A stretch of DNA of 64,000 bases, taken from assembly GCF_022430545.2 (NCBI RefSeq), contig NZ_CP092488.2, positions 4,340,001-4,404,000 of the forward strand, written 5' to 3'. The translations under genes and the position numbers were made by a program. The notes under the pieces are model-generated. The model saw only the letters and a list, made by a program, of their open reading frames with translations. It was not told the DNA's origin and ran no database searches. The DNA is from Mycobacterium paraterrae (lineage in GTDB: Bacteria > Actinomycetota > Actinomycetes > Mycobacteriales > Mycobacteriaceae). This document shows positions 31,666-39,237 of this stretch, one piece after another (within the stretch, counting starts at the first letter, position 1; every line of letters begins with the position of its first letter).

Positions 31666-32322
31666 GTGACTGACCAACCAACGGGATCGGCGGATCCGGC
31701 GACCCCGGTGTCTCCGGCCGCATCGGCCCCGGACGCCGACGCCGTTCCGCGGCGCCGGCAGCCGCTGTTGCTGTCGGTGGCAGCGGTGGTGCTGGCACTG
31801 GACATCGTCACAAAAGTGCTGGCAGTCAAGCTGTTGACACCCGGGCAGCCGGTACCGATTATCGGCGACACGGTGACCTGGACGCTGGTGCGCAACTCCG
31901 GCGCCGCGTTCTCGATGGCTACCGGCTACACGTGGATGCTGACGCTGATCGCCAGTGCGGTCGTGGTCGGAATCATCTGGATGGGACGCCGGTTGGTATC
32001 GACCTGGTGGGCGATCGGCCTCGGGATGATCCTGGGCGGCGCGATGGGAAACCTGGTCGACCGGTTCTTCCGGTCCCCAGGGCCCCTGCGTGGGCACGTG
32101 GTCGACTTCCTGTCGATCGGCTGGTGGCCGGTATTCAACGTCGCCGACCCGTCGGTGGTAGGTGGGGCGATCTTGCTGGTCACCCTGTCGGCGCTCGGGT
32201 TCGATTTCGACACCGTCGGCCGCCGCGAACCGACCGACGAGGATGCCGAGCAGCGGCGTAGCAGTCCAGCCGGTGAGGACGCGGCCGAGGAGCCGTCTAA
32301 AGGCGTCGACGGGCCTCAATGA
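31666..32322 (+). CDS. lspA: Lipoprotein signal peptidase (signal peptidase II)
   Basis: 218 aa, aspartic membrane protease that removes signal peptides from prolipoproteins. About 40 polar N-terminal residues precede four hydrophobic segments. Conserved boxes are VRNSGAAFS near 88, GNLVDRFFR near 140 (first catalytic Asp) and HVVDFL then [14 protein letters not shown] (second Asp near 165). The acidic C-terminal tail is usual in mycobacteria. GTG at 31666 begins [10 protein letters not shown]; upstream frame is not protein-like. Its stop overlaps the next start (ATGA), coupling it to the pseudouridine synthase. Confidence 0.95.
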   Translation: MTDQPTGSADPATPVSPAASAPDADAVPRRRQPLLLSVAAVVLALDIVTKVLAVKLLTPGQPVPIIGDTVTWTLVRNSGAAFSMATGYTWMLTLIASAVVVGIIWMGRRLVSTWWAIGLGMILGGAMGNLVDRFFRSPGPLRGHVVDFLSIGWWPVFNVADPSVVGGAILLVTLSALGFDFDTVGRREPTDEDAEQRRSSPAGEDAAEEPSKGVDGPQ

Positions 32323-33245
32323 CTGATCGCTCGATGCCGGTGCCGGAAGGCCTCGCGGGCATGCGGGTCGACGCCGGGGTGGCGCGGCTGCTCGGGGTGT
32401 CACGCACCGTCGCCGCCACGTTGGCCGAAGAGGGCGGCGTCGAATTGGATGGGCAGGCCGCCGGCAAATCAGATCGGCTGACCGCGGGAGCCTGGCTGCA
32501 AGTCCGCATTCCCGACCCGCCGGCGCCGATTGAGAACACGCCGGTCGACATCGAGGGCATGACGATCCTGTATTCAGACGACGACATCGTCGTGGTCGAC
32601 AAGCCGGCGGGTGTCGCCGCGCACGCATCGGTCGGCTGGACCGGTCCCACGGTGCTCGGCGGGCTGGCCGCGGCCGGTTACCGCATCACCACCTCGGGCG
32701 TGCACGAGCGGCAGGGCATCGTGCATCGCCTCGACGTAGGCACCTCCGGGGTCATGGTGGTTGCGATTTCCGAGCGGGCCTACACGCTTCTCAAGCGGGC
32801 GTTCAAGCAGCGCACGGTTGACAAGCGCTATCACGCTCTGGTGCAAGGACATCCGGATCCGTCCAGCGGAACCATCGATGCGCCGATCGGGCGTCACCGT
32901 GGCCACGATTGGAAATTCGCGGTCACCTCCGACGGTCGGCACAGCGTTACCCACTACGACACCGTCGAGGCGTTCGTGGCCGCAAGTCTGCTCGATGTTC
33001 ACCTTGAAACTGGCAGGACTCACCAGATTCGGGTGCACTTCGCGGCGCTGCACCACCCGTGCTGCGGCGACCTGACCTATGGCGCCAATCCAAAGCTGGC
33101 GGAAAAGCTTGGGTTGGAACGGCAATGGCTGCATGCTCGGTCGTTGTCGTTCATCCATCCGGGCGACGGACGCCAGGTCGAATTCGTCAGCCCGTACCCG
33201 GCTGATCTCCAGCACGCACTCGACGTGCTCCGGGCCGAGCACTGA
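32319..33245 (+). CDS. RluA/RluD-family pseudouridine synthase (Rv1540-like)
   Basis: 308 aa. An N-terminal S4-like RNA-binding domain (residues 10-75, [15 protein letters not shown]) is followed by the synthase domain. The catalytic Asp is in [14 protein letters not shown] near 133, with [10 protein letters not shown] near 88 and [13 protein letters not shown] near 225. It would isomerise uridines in large-subunit rRNA; which sites cannot be told. ATG overlaps the lspA stop, the usual lspA-rluD pairing of actinobacteria. It ends 24 bp before the convergent AraC gene. Confidence 0.93.
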   Translation: MTDRSMPVPEGLAGMRVDAGVARLLGVSRTVAATLAEEGGVELDGQAAGKSDRLTAGAWLQVRIPDPPAPIENTPVDIEGMTILYSDDDIVVVDKPAGVAAHASVGWTGPTVLGGLAAAGYRITTSGVHERQGIVHRLDVGTSGVMVVAISERAYTLLKRAFKQRTVDKRYHALVQGHPDPSSGTIDAPIGRHRGHDWKFAVTSDGRHSVTHYDTVEAFVAASLLDVHLETGRTHQIRVHFAALHHPCCGDLTYGANPKLAEKLGLERQWLHARSLSFIHPGDGRQVEFVSPYPADLQHALDVLRAEH

Positions 33246-33269
33246 GCCGACTCACTGTTGGTGCTGCCG

Positions 33270-34157
33270 TCATGCGCCGACGTATTCGCGCGGAGTGGTG
33301 CCGAATCGACCTCGGAACTCCTTGATGAAATGCGATGCGCTCGAATAGCCCACCCGTCCGGCGATGTCAGTGACGGCGAGTCGCCCGTCGATGACGAGTT
33401 CGCGGGCCCGATTCAGCCGGACTTCCTTGACGTATTGATACGGCGACGAACCCGTCACGTCACGAAAAGCGCGACTGAAGGCCGACGAGCTGAGTCCTAC
33501 CTGCGCCGCCAGCGCCGCTACAGTGATCGGCTCGGCCCAATGCGCGTTGATGTAAGACAGCGCCGCACCCACGGGGTTACCCGCGGATTGGCGGTTCGCG
33601 AAAAGCAGCATGCGGGCGAATTGCTCGCGTTGCAGGACCCGGTAAATCAGCTCGCGAACATACAAGGGAGCCAACACTTCGCGATCCACCGAGTCGGTCA
33701 AGGAGCCCAGGAAGCGCAGCGTGGAGCCGATCACCTCGTCGTCGAGGCTGGAAACGACACAGCGTTCAGCAACTCCGCGTATCCACGCCGCCTCGATTCC
33801 GTGTCGCTCCGGCATCTTCCGTGAGATGTCACGGACGGTGGCTGGCGCTACCTCCAGAACTAGGCACAGACAGGGACGGGTCGGCGAGGCGTCGAGTATT
33901 TCGCTCTCGAACCGCAATTCGCCGTTGATGATCAGATAGTGCGACTGATCGTAGATGTGGCGACGGCCCTTCTCGAGCACGGCTTTTCGACCTTGAGCCA
34001 CGATCCCGATGGAAAGCCCGCTGACGTCTTCCCACTCGGGTTTGGTGGGTTGGTCGAATCGGTACGTGGTCAGCCCTGGCCAACGTCCGGTGTTGGGACC
34101 GAGTCTCGGTGCAAACGCTGTCATCCGCGCCACCAGTTCGCTCGACATAGCTGGCAC
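33270..34157 (-). CDS. AraC-family transcriptional regulator
   Basis: 295 aa. An N-terminal cupin-like AraC_N domain (residues 10-175) is followed by two HTH motifs at the C-terminus (AALAAQVGLSSSAFSRAFRD near 213 and VTDIAGRVGYSSASHFIKEF near 263). The start is GTG at 34157, seven bases after AGGAGG; the longer open frame reads through that ribosome-binding site. It is divergent from the alcohol dehydrogenase gene across 176 bp and probably regulates it. This subgroup (AraC_N) is often found beside oxidoreductases. The inducer is unknown. Not present at this point in M. tuberculosis as I remember it. Confidence 0.88.
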   Translation of the reverse strand: MPAMSSELVARMTAFAPRLGPNTGRWPGLTTYRFDQPTKPEWEDVSGLSIGIVAQGRKAVLEKGRRHIYDQSHYLIINGELRFESEILDASPTRPCLCLVLEVAPATVRDISRKMPERHGIEAAWIRGVAERCVVSSLDDEVIGSTLRFLGSLTDSVDREVLAPLYVRELIYRVLQREQFARMLLFANRQSAGNPVGAALSYINAHWAEPITVAALAAQVGLSSSAFSRAFRDVTGSSPYQYVKEVRLNRARELVIDGRLAVTDIAGRVGYSSASHFIKEFRGRFGTTPREYVGA

Positions 34158-34333
34158 GTCTGCACCTCCTGGGGCGAAACTATCGGACTCCACCCGACCG
34201 TCGGCTGCAGTTCTACGCGATTATCGAGCAGGATTCTCATACCGCGGATCTCGACACTCTGGTTCGCTGTCCCTGTGGCATTCGCACGAGACGGCCTGCA
34301 CCTGCACCTCGTGCTCGAACAGAGGAGAAGCCC
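34158..34333. promoter_or_regulatory. Divergent promoter region araC-like/alcohol dehydrogenase
   Basis: 176 bp between divergent starts. It contains the AGGAGG of the regulator on the minus strand and AGAGGAG before the dehydrogenase ATG. I see no convincing -35/-10 pair or long inverted repeat. The regulator binding site is presumably here. Confidence 0.4.
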
Positions 34334-35404
34334 ATGACGATGCGGGCAGCGCGCATGCACGGATACAACCAGCCGCTCGAGATAGAGGACGTCCCGGTGC
34401 CCGAGACCGGACGCGGCGAAGTGCTCGTCAAGGTCGCCGCAACGGGCATGTGCCGCAGCGACTATCAGCTCGTCGACGGATATTTCAAGGACGGTCTGCC
34501 GGTCGAATTCCCCTTCATCCCCGGTCACGAAGTGGCGGGTACCGTCGCCGACATCGGCGATGGTTTACCAGAAACCGCCCAGATCTCTGAAGGTGATCTC
34601 GTCGTGATCGATCCGAATTGGGGCGACGGTACGTGCCGGATGTGTCACGAAGGAAACCAACAGCTGTGTGCCAACGGTCAACTAGTCGGGTTCGGGCCCA
34701 ACGGCGGCTTCGCCGAATACATGGTGGCTCCCTATCAGCACGTCATCCCGATCAAGGATCAGCCCGATGTGCGCCCGGAGTATCTTGCGCCGCTGACCGA
34801 CGCGGGGCTCACTCCGTACCGCGGGATCAAGAAGTTGCGGGACACCGGCAGGCTTGGTGCGGGCCGCACCGTCGTGATCAATGGCATCGGGGGACTGGGC
34901 TCTTACGCCGTTCAGTACGCCCGGCTTCTCGGCGGCGGTGCCACCGTCGTCGGCTTCGCCCGCAGCGACGACAAACTCCGGTTAGCAACCGAACATGGTG
35001 CCCATTACACCGTCAACGTCCGAGACAAGTCCGCGGCGGAGGTCCGAAGCGAACTCGAAGAGTTGACCGGGCGGCCCGCGGTGGACGCCGTACTCGACTG
35101 CGCCGGCTCACCGGAGTCGCTCGGGCTGGCCGCCGCGCTGCTCGACACCGAGGGCGTACTGGGTCAGGTCGGTCTCATGGGTCAGCGCGTGGAGCTGCCG
35201 CTATTTCCGTTCGTCAGCGGCGAGAAGTCGTACTTCGGCTCGTTCTGGGGCAATTACAACGACCTGCGCGAGGTGCTGACGCTCGCCGGTCAGGGACTCA
35301 TCAAACACCACGTGACGACGGTCAAGCTGGAAAACATCAACGACACCCTGCAAGCCTTGGGCGAGGGCGAGGTCGTCGGAAGGGCAGTGGTCCTCTTGGA
35401 CTGA
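34334..35404 (+). CDS. Zinc-dependent alcohol dehydrogenase (MDR family)
   Basis: 356 aa. Catalytic zinc ligands are Cys near 39 (GMCRSDYQL) and the His-Glu pair in FIPGHEVAG near 64. A structural zinc loop is suggested by C-x2-C and a further Cys (GTCRMCHEGNQQLC); it has three rather than the usual four cysteines. The NAD(P) fold is at NGIGGLGSYAVQYARLLG near 180. AGGAG is six bases before the ATG. It oxidises or reduces an alcohol/aldehyde pair of unknown identity. Convergent with the methyltransferase gene, 11 bp apart. Confidence 0.88.
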   Translation: MTMRAARMHGYNQPLEIEDVPVPETGRGEVLVKVAATGMCRSDYQLVDGYFKDGLPVEFPFIPGHEVAGTVADIGDGLPETAQISEGDLVVIDPNWGDGTCRMCHEGNQQLCANGQLVGFGPNGGFAEYMVAPYQHVIPIKDQPDVRPEYLAPLTDAGLTPYRGIKKLRDTGRLGAGRTVVINGIGGLGSYAVQYARLLGGGATVVGFARSDDKLRLATEHGAHYTVNVRDKSAAEVRSELEELTGRPAVDAVLDCAGSPESLGLAAALLDTEGVLGQVGLMGQRVELPLFPFVSGEKSYFGSFWGNYNDLREVLTLAGQGLIKHHVTTVKLENINDTLQALGEGEVVGRAVVLLD

Positions 35405-35415
35405 ACGGCAGCACG

Positions 35416-36174
35416 TCAGTTCGGCTTGCGGGCTTCGACGAGCAGTCGCGTCGAGTGCGCGACGAATGCCCCGTCGGCTTCGATGCGCTCATGCATGTCC
35501 CGCAGCCGTTCGCGGTAGCGCTCGACGGTGAAGTCGGGGACCGTCCAGATCACCTTGCGCAAGAAGTAGATCACCGCGCCGACGTCGAAGAACTCGGCAC
35601 GCATCCGTTCGAGCCGCATTTGCAGGACCTCGAGGCCCGCGGCTTGCGCCTGCGACGTCTGCGTATCCGGTTCTAATTCAGCCCATTTAGCGGGTTGCGG
35701 ACCCAGGAAGAATTCGAACAATTCGCGCATCGTCGCGGGTCCGATCTGTTGGGCCAGATATTCGCCCCCGGGGCGCAGCACCCGCGCAATCTCCGCCCAG
35801 CGCACTACCGTCGCGTGCCGACTGGTCACAAGGTCGAAAGCCTCGTCGGCAAACGGCAACCACGGCTCGTCCCGGGTGGCCACCACTACCACCCCGCGCG
35901 GATGCAGCCGCGCCGTGGCCAACGCCAAGTTCGGCGGCCACGACTCGGTGGCGACCATCGTCGGCGGGAAGACCTCCGCTCCGGCCAGCACCTCGCCGCC
36001 GCCGGTATCGATGTCCAACGCGGCTGTCACGCCGGCCAATCGCCGGCTCATCAGTCGCTGGTAACCCCACGACGGGCGCTCTTCGGTGGCGCGACCGTCG
36101 AGCCACGAGAAGTCCCAGCCATCGACCGGTGCTGCGGCGGCTTCGGAAACCAACTCGTCAAACGTCTGGCCCAT
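35416..36174 (-). CDS. SAM-dependent methyltransferase
   Basis: 252 aa. Class I Rossmann methyltransferase: motif I is ALDIDTGGGEVLAG near residue 52, the post-I acidic residue lies in VATESWPPNL near 75, and motif IV/V regions are LPFADEAFDLVTSRHATV and ARVLRPGGEYLAQQI near 130. The fold is clear but the acceptor is not. It is near glbN (25 bp apart, same strand) without overlap. No membrane segment. Substrate cannot be predicted. Confidence 0.85.
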   Translation of the reverse strand: MGQTFDELVSEAAAAPVDGWDFSWLDGRATEERPSWGYQRLMSRRLAGVTAALDIDTGGGEVLAGAEVFPPTMVATESWPPNLALATARLHPRGVVVVATRDEPWLPFADEAFDLVTSRHATVVRWAEIARVLRPGGEYLAQQIGPATMRELFEFFLGPQPAKWAELEPDTQTSQAQAAGLEVLQMRLERMRAEFFDVGAVIYFLRKVIWTVPDFTVERYRERLRDMHERIEADGAFVAHSTRLLVEARKPN

Positions 36175-36199
36175 GGGGGCATTGTCGCAGCCGGACCTC

Positions 36200-36625
36200 T
36201 CAAATACCGGCGGTCGCGTGGTCCGATGCGATATCTGCGGCGAGTGGGGAGATTGCCCTGATGATCTCGTCGACGGTCGTGGGAGGCACTCCTGCGGCGA
36301 GCAACGCGTCCGTCAAATGCCCTGCCACCAAGGCGAAGTGGGACATCTTGATCCCACGGCCCTGGTGGACCTGCTTCATCGGCGCACCGGTATACGGGTC
36401 GGGGCCACCCAGCGCGGCGGCGAAGAACTCGACCTGCTTGCCCTTGAGCCTGTTCATGTTCGACCCGGTGAAGAAGCCCGACAACTGGTCGTCGCCCAGG
36501 ACTCGGGCGTAGAAGTCGTCGACCACGACCTCGATCGCCTCGTACCCACCGATCCGGTCGTAGATGGTGCGCGGGTCGGCCGACGCGGGTGTTGTGCGCC
36601 GACGGAAAACCGAAAGCATTCCCAT
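36200..36625 (-). CDS. glbN: Truncated hemoglobin N (group I), canonical copy
   Basis: 141 aa. By alignment from memory to M. tuberculosis GlbN, all functional residues are kept: Tyr B10 ([11 protein letters not shown]), Phe CD1 (SGFFTGSNM), Gln E11 and the gate Phe E15 ([13 protein letters not shown]), and proximal His F8 ([10 protein letters not shown]). This enzyme turns NO plus O2 into nitrate. The N-terminal pre-A extension is [18 protein letters not shown], including basic residues known to matter for NO dioxygenation. ATG at 36625 is chosen by homology; no strong Shine-Dalgarno. It is the left border of the nitrate island and divergent from the regulator gene. Confidence 0.93.
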   Translation of the reverse strand: MGMLSVFRRRTTPASADPRTIYDRIGGYEAIEVVVDDFYARVLGDDQLSGFFTGSNMNRLKGKQVEFFAAALGGPDPYTGAPMKQVHQGRGIKMSHFALVAGHLTDALLAAGVPPTTVDEIIRAISPLAADIASDHATAGI

Positions 36626-36922
36626 GCCCGAGACGTTGTCATGGCATCGTTGCCCAACCATTGAGTCGCTGTCACGCCGCGGTGCCTGGTGGTAAACGCG
36701 AGTTCACAACGACCCGGCGCGGACGGTGAGCAATCGAACATGGTGCGGATTTGCAACTCGGCATCCGTTCAGCGACGCTGGTATGCACGCAAAGACCTAG
36801 CTCACCTGGCACTTCTCCCGGCTCACAGTGCCGCCTGCCAAGACGTGAGGGCGAATTCATCGCGGCGACATGGCGGGCATCGAGGCAGCAACATCGCCCT
36901 CATATGTTCGTCGAGTAACACA

Positions 36923-38119
36923 GTGGAACGGGCGGGAACATTGGCTGAGCAATCGGACGTAGGCGGCGGCGCTGCCGAGTCGGAGGCTGCATCGCTGACC
37001 GGCTTCACCGTGGCGATCACCGCGTCGCGGCGGGTGGACGAATTCACCGCGATGCTGCGCCGTCGCGGTGCCGAGGTGGTGGCCGCCGCGGCGATCAGCA
37101 TGGTCCCGCTCGCCGACGACGTCCGACTGCGTGCCGCCACCCACGACGTGATCGATGCGCCGCCGGACGTCCTGATCGCGACCACCGGAATCGGTTTTCG
37201 CGGCTGGGTCGAGGCGGCGGAAGGCTGGGGATTCGCCGAAGAGTTGCTGGCAGCGCTCGGCAAAGCCAGAGTGATCTCGCGTGGACCGAAAGCCACCGGT
37301 GCGCTGCGAGCGGCCGGGCTGCGCGAGGAATGGTCACCGGTCTCCGAGTCTTCCGAAGAGGTGCTCGCCCATCTGACCGTCGACGACCTCGACGGCAAGC
37401 GTGTCGCGGTGCAACTGCACGGCGCCACCGACGAGTGGGACCCGGTGCCCGGATTCATCGACACCCTCGTCGAACGCGGCGCCACCGTGGTGGCGGTGCC
37501 GGTGTATCGGTGGGAGCCGCCAGAACAACTCGGTCCGCTGGACGCTCTGATCGAGAAGGTCGCTCTCGGCGGCGTCGACGCGATCACCTTCACCTCCGCG
37601 CCCGCCGTGGCCTCGTTCCTGATGCGCGCCGACGATCTGCGGCTCACCGAGGCCGTGCGGCGGGCAATGAAGGCAACGGTTACCCCCTTCTGTGTGGGCC
37701 CGGTGACCGCGCGACCGTTGTGCAACGCCGGTGTGCCGTCGGTGCAGCCCGACCGGATGCGTCTGGGTGCGTTGGCCCGGGCGGTCGCCGACGAATTGCC
37801 GCGTCAGAAACCCGATTTGGTGGTGGCCGGGCACACCCTGGGTGTGCGGGCGAGCTGCGCCGTCGTCGACGGTGTCGTGCGGGACTTGTCGCCCAATTCG
37901 CTGGTCCTGCTGAAGATGCTGGCGGCCGCTCCGGGCGCGGTGGTATCGCGCGATGTGATGCTCGAGGCGCTCGGTGGTGACGACCCACACGTGGTGGAGG
38001 CCGCGGTCGCGAGACTACGGTCGGCGATCGGCGTCAAAGAGTTGATCGCTACCGCGGTCAAGCGCGGCTATCGGCTCGCGGTGGATTTCATGCCCGACGA
38101 GGCGGAATCCGTGCGATGA
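36923..38119 (+). CDS. nnaR: HemD-like/winged-helix regulator, NnaR type
   Basis: About 398 aa. Residues 25-275 form a uroporphyrinogen-III synthase-like domain (GFTVAITASRRVDEF, VLIATTGIGFRGW, AITFTSAPAVASFL). The C-terminal 100 residues are an OmpR-type winged helix (NSLVLLKMLAAAPGAVVSRD, then EAAVARLRSAIG and ATAVKRGYRLAVD). This fusion is known in actinobacteria as NnaR, an activator of nitrate/nitrite assimilation genes working with GlnR (M. tuberculosis Rv0260c). The start is uncertain: GTG 36923 or TTG 36941. It overlaps the chelatase gene by four bases (ATGA). Whether the HemD half is catalytic or senses a tetrapyrrole is open. Confidence 0.88.
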   Translation: MERAGTLAEQSDVGGGAAESEAASLTGFTVAITASRRVDEFTAMLRRRGAEVVAAAAISMVPLADDVRLRAATHDVIDAPPDVLIATTGIGFRGWVEAAEGWGFAEELLAALGKARVISRGPKATGALRAAGLREEWSPVSESSEEVLAHLTVDDLDGKRVAVQLHGATDEWDPVPGFIDTLVERGATVVAVPVYRWEPPEQLGPLDALIEKVALGGVDAITFTSAPAVASFLMRADDLRLTEAVRRAMKATVTPFCVGPVTARPLCNAGVPSVQPDRMRLGALARAVADELPRQKPDLVVAGHTLGVRASCAVVDGVVRDLSPNSLVLLKMLAAAPGAVVSRDVMLEALGGDDPHVVEAAVARLRSAIGVKELIATAVKRGYRLAVDFMPDEAESVR

Positions 38120-38832
38120 CGACCCTGTTGGTGGCCCACGGTACTCGAAATCCTCTGGGCGTCAGGATGATCGGTGATCTTGCGGCGGCGGTAGCCGATG
38201 TCTTGGACGAGCCGGTGCGGGTGGGTTTCGTCGACGTGCTCGGCCCGACCCCGGCCGAGGTGTTGAGCACCATGCGCGACGAGCCGACGGTTGTCGTGCC
38301 GGCGTTCCTTTCCAGCGGAATGCATGTGCGTGTCGATGTCCCACGCTACGTTGCCGAGTCCGGACATGAGCGCGTCACCGTCACATCCCCGCTCGGGCCG
38401 TCACCGGAGCTGGCTCGCGCGCTGCTGTGCAGACTCGTCGGCGCCGGCTGGCAGCGTGACGACCACGTGGTGCTGGTGGCCGCAGGCACCCGCGACCTAC
38501 GGGGTCACGGGGAGTTGCGCTATACCGCGGCCGCGCTGTCGGCGCTGGTCGGTTCCCGGGTGTCCATCGCCTTCGCTGCGCCCACCCGTGACGGGTCAGG
38601 CTATCCGTCGGTGTCCGAGGTGGTGGCCAGAGCCCGGCAATCGGGCGCTCGACGGATCGCGTTGTCGTCATACCTGTTGGCGGACGGGCTTTTTCACAGC
38701 CGTCTCTACGACGCGGGCGCTGACGTGGTGGCCGCACCGCTGGGTTTGCATGCCGCGGTGATCCGGCTGGTATGCCGGCGGCGACGGGAAGCGGTGCTGA
38801 CCGCGCCGGCGCTGGTGGGTGTGACGAGCTAG
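38116..38832 (+). CDS. CbiX-type sirohydrochlorin chelatase
   Basis: 238 aa, two CbiX/chelatase halves. The first metal-ligand His lies in LLVAHGTRNPLG near residue 8 and the second in VVPAFLSSGMHVRVDVP near 70; the second half starts at VVLVAAGTRD near 118. It would insert Fe2+ into sirohydrochlorin, giving the siroheme needed by NirB. ATG overlaps the regulator stop, so the two are coupled. Its stop codon shares the four bases CTAG with the stop of the convergent nirD. Confidence 0.88.
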   Translation: MTTLLVAHGTRNPLGVRMIGDLAAAVADVLDEPVRVGFVDVLGPTPAEVLSTMRDEPTVVVPAFLSSGMHVRVDVPRYVAESGHERVTVTSPLGPSPELARALLCRLVGAGWQRDDHVVLVAAGTRDLRGHGELRYTAAALSALVGSRVSIAFAAPTRDGSGYPSVSEVVARARQSGARRIALSSYLLADGLFHSRLYDAGADVVAAPLGLHAAVIRLVCRRRREAVLTAPALVGVTS

Positions 38833-39236
38833 GCCGAGATACCGATTCGCCGGTAGCCGAACCGGATGTCGGGCGAGTTGGCCACCCATACCGTGCCGTC
38901 CACACCGACTCTGGTCGCGTAGACAGGGACGGACACGCCTTCGACGTCCAGGCAGCGGCCGTCGATCAGGCTGAAAGCCTGCTTCTTGAGCGGTGATTGG
39001 ACAACCGGGAACCCGCCGCGGTCGCCGACGATCCCTCGGGACAGTACCGCGGCCCGGCCGATTGGATCGATGTTGCCGACCGCTCGAATGCTGTTGTCGG
39101 CCAGCAAGAACAACGCGACCTGGGCGTCATCGGGCAGCAGCACCGCGACACCGCGCATCGGTTGCAGCCGCGCTACCGGACAGGCGGCGGTCCAGTTCTC
39201 CTGCCAGCGACTGAGATCGAAGGACGTCCGAGCCAT
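38829..39236 (-). CDS. nirD: Nitrite reductase (NADH) small subunit
   Basis: 135 aa, Rieske-like fold without the iron-sulfur ligands, as is normal for NirD (WTAACPVARLQPMRGVAVLL, then LADNSIRAVGNIDPIGRAAV and LSRGIVGDRGG, SPLKKQAFSLIDGRCLD). It partners NirB in assimilatory reduction of nitrite to ammonium in the cytoplasm. ATG at 39236 is one base after the nirB stop, so the pair is one operon. Convergent with the chelatase gene. Confidence 0.95.
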   Translation of the reverse strand: MARTSFDLSRWQENWTAACPVARLQPMRGVAVLLPDDAQVALFLLADNSIRAVGNIDPIGRAAVLSRGIVGDRGGFPVVQSPLKKQAFSLIDGRCLDVEGVSVPVYATRVGVDGTVWVANSPDIRFGYRRIGISA

Positions 39237-39237
39237 A

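Noticed and set aside
36914..36940. Three AAC triplets 10 bp apart before the NnaR-type gene, GlnR-box-like
   Set aside because: Spacing is AC-n8-AC, not the n9 required for GlnR, and the segment may lie within the coding start.
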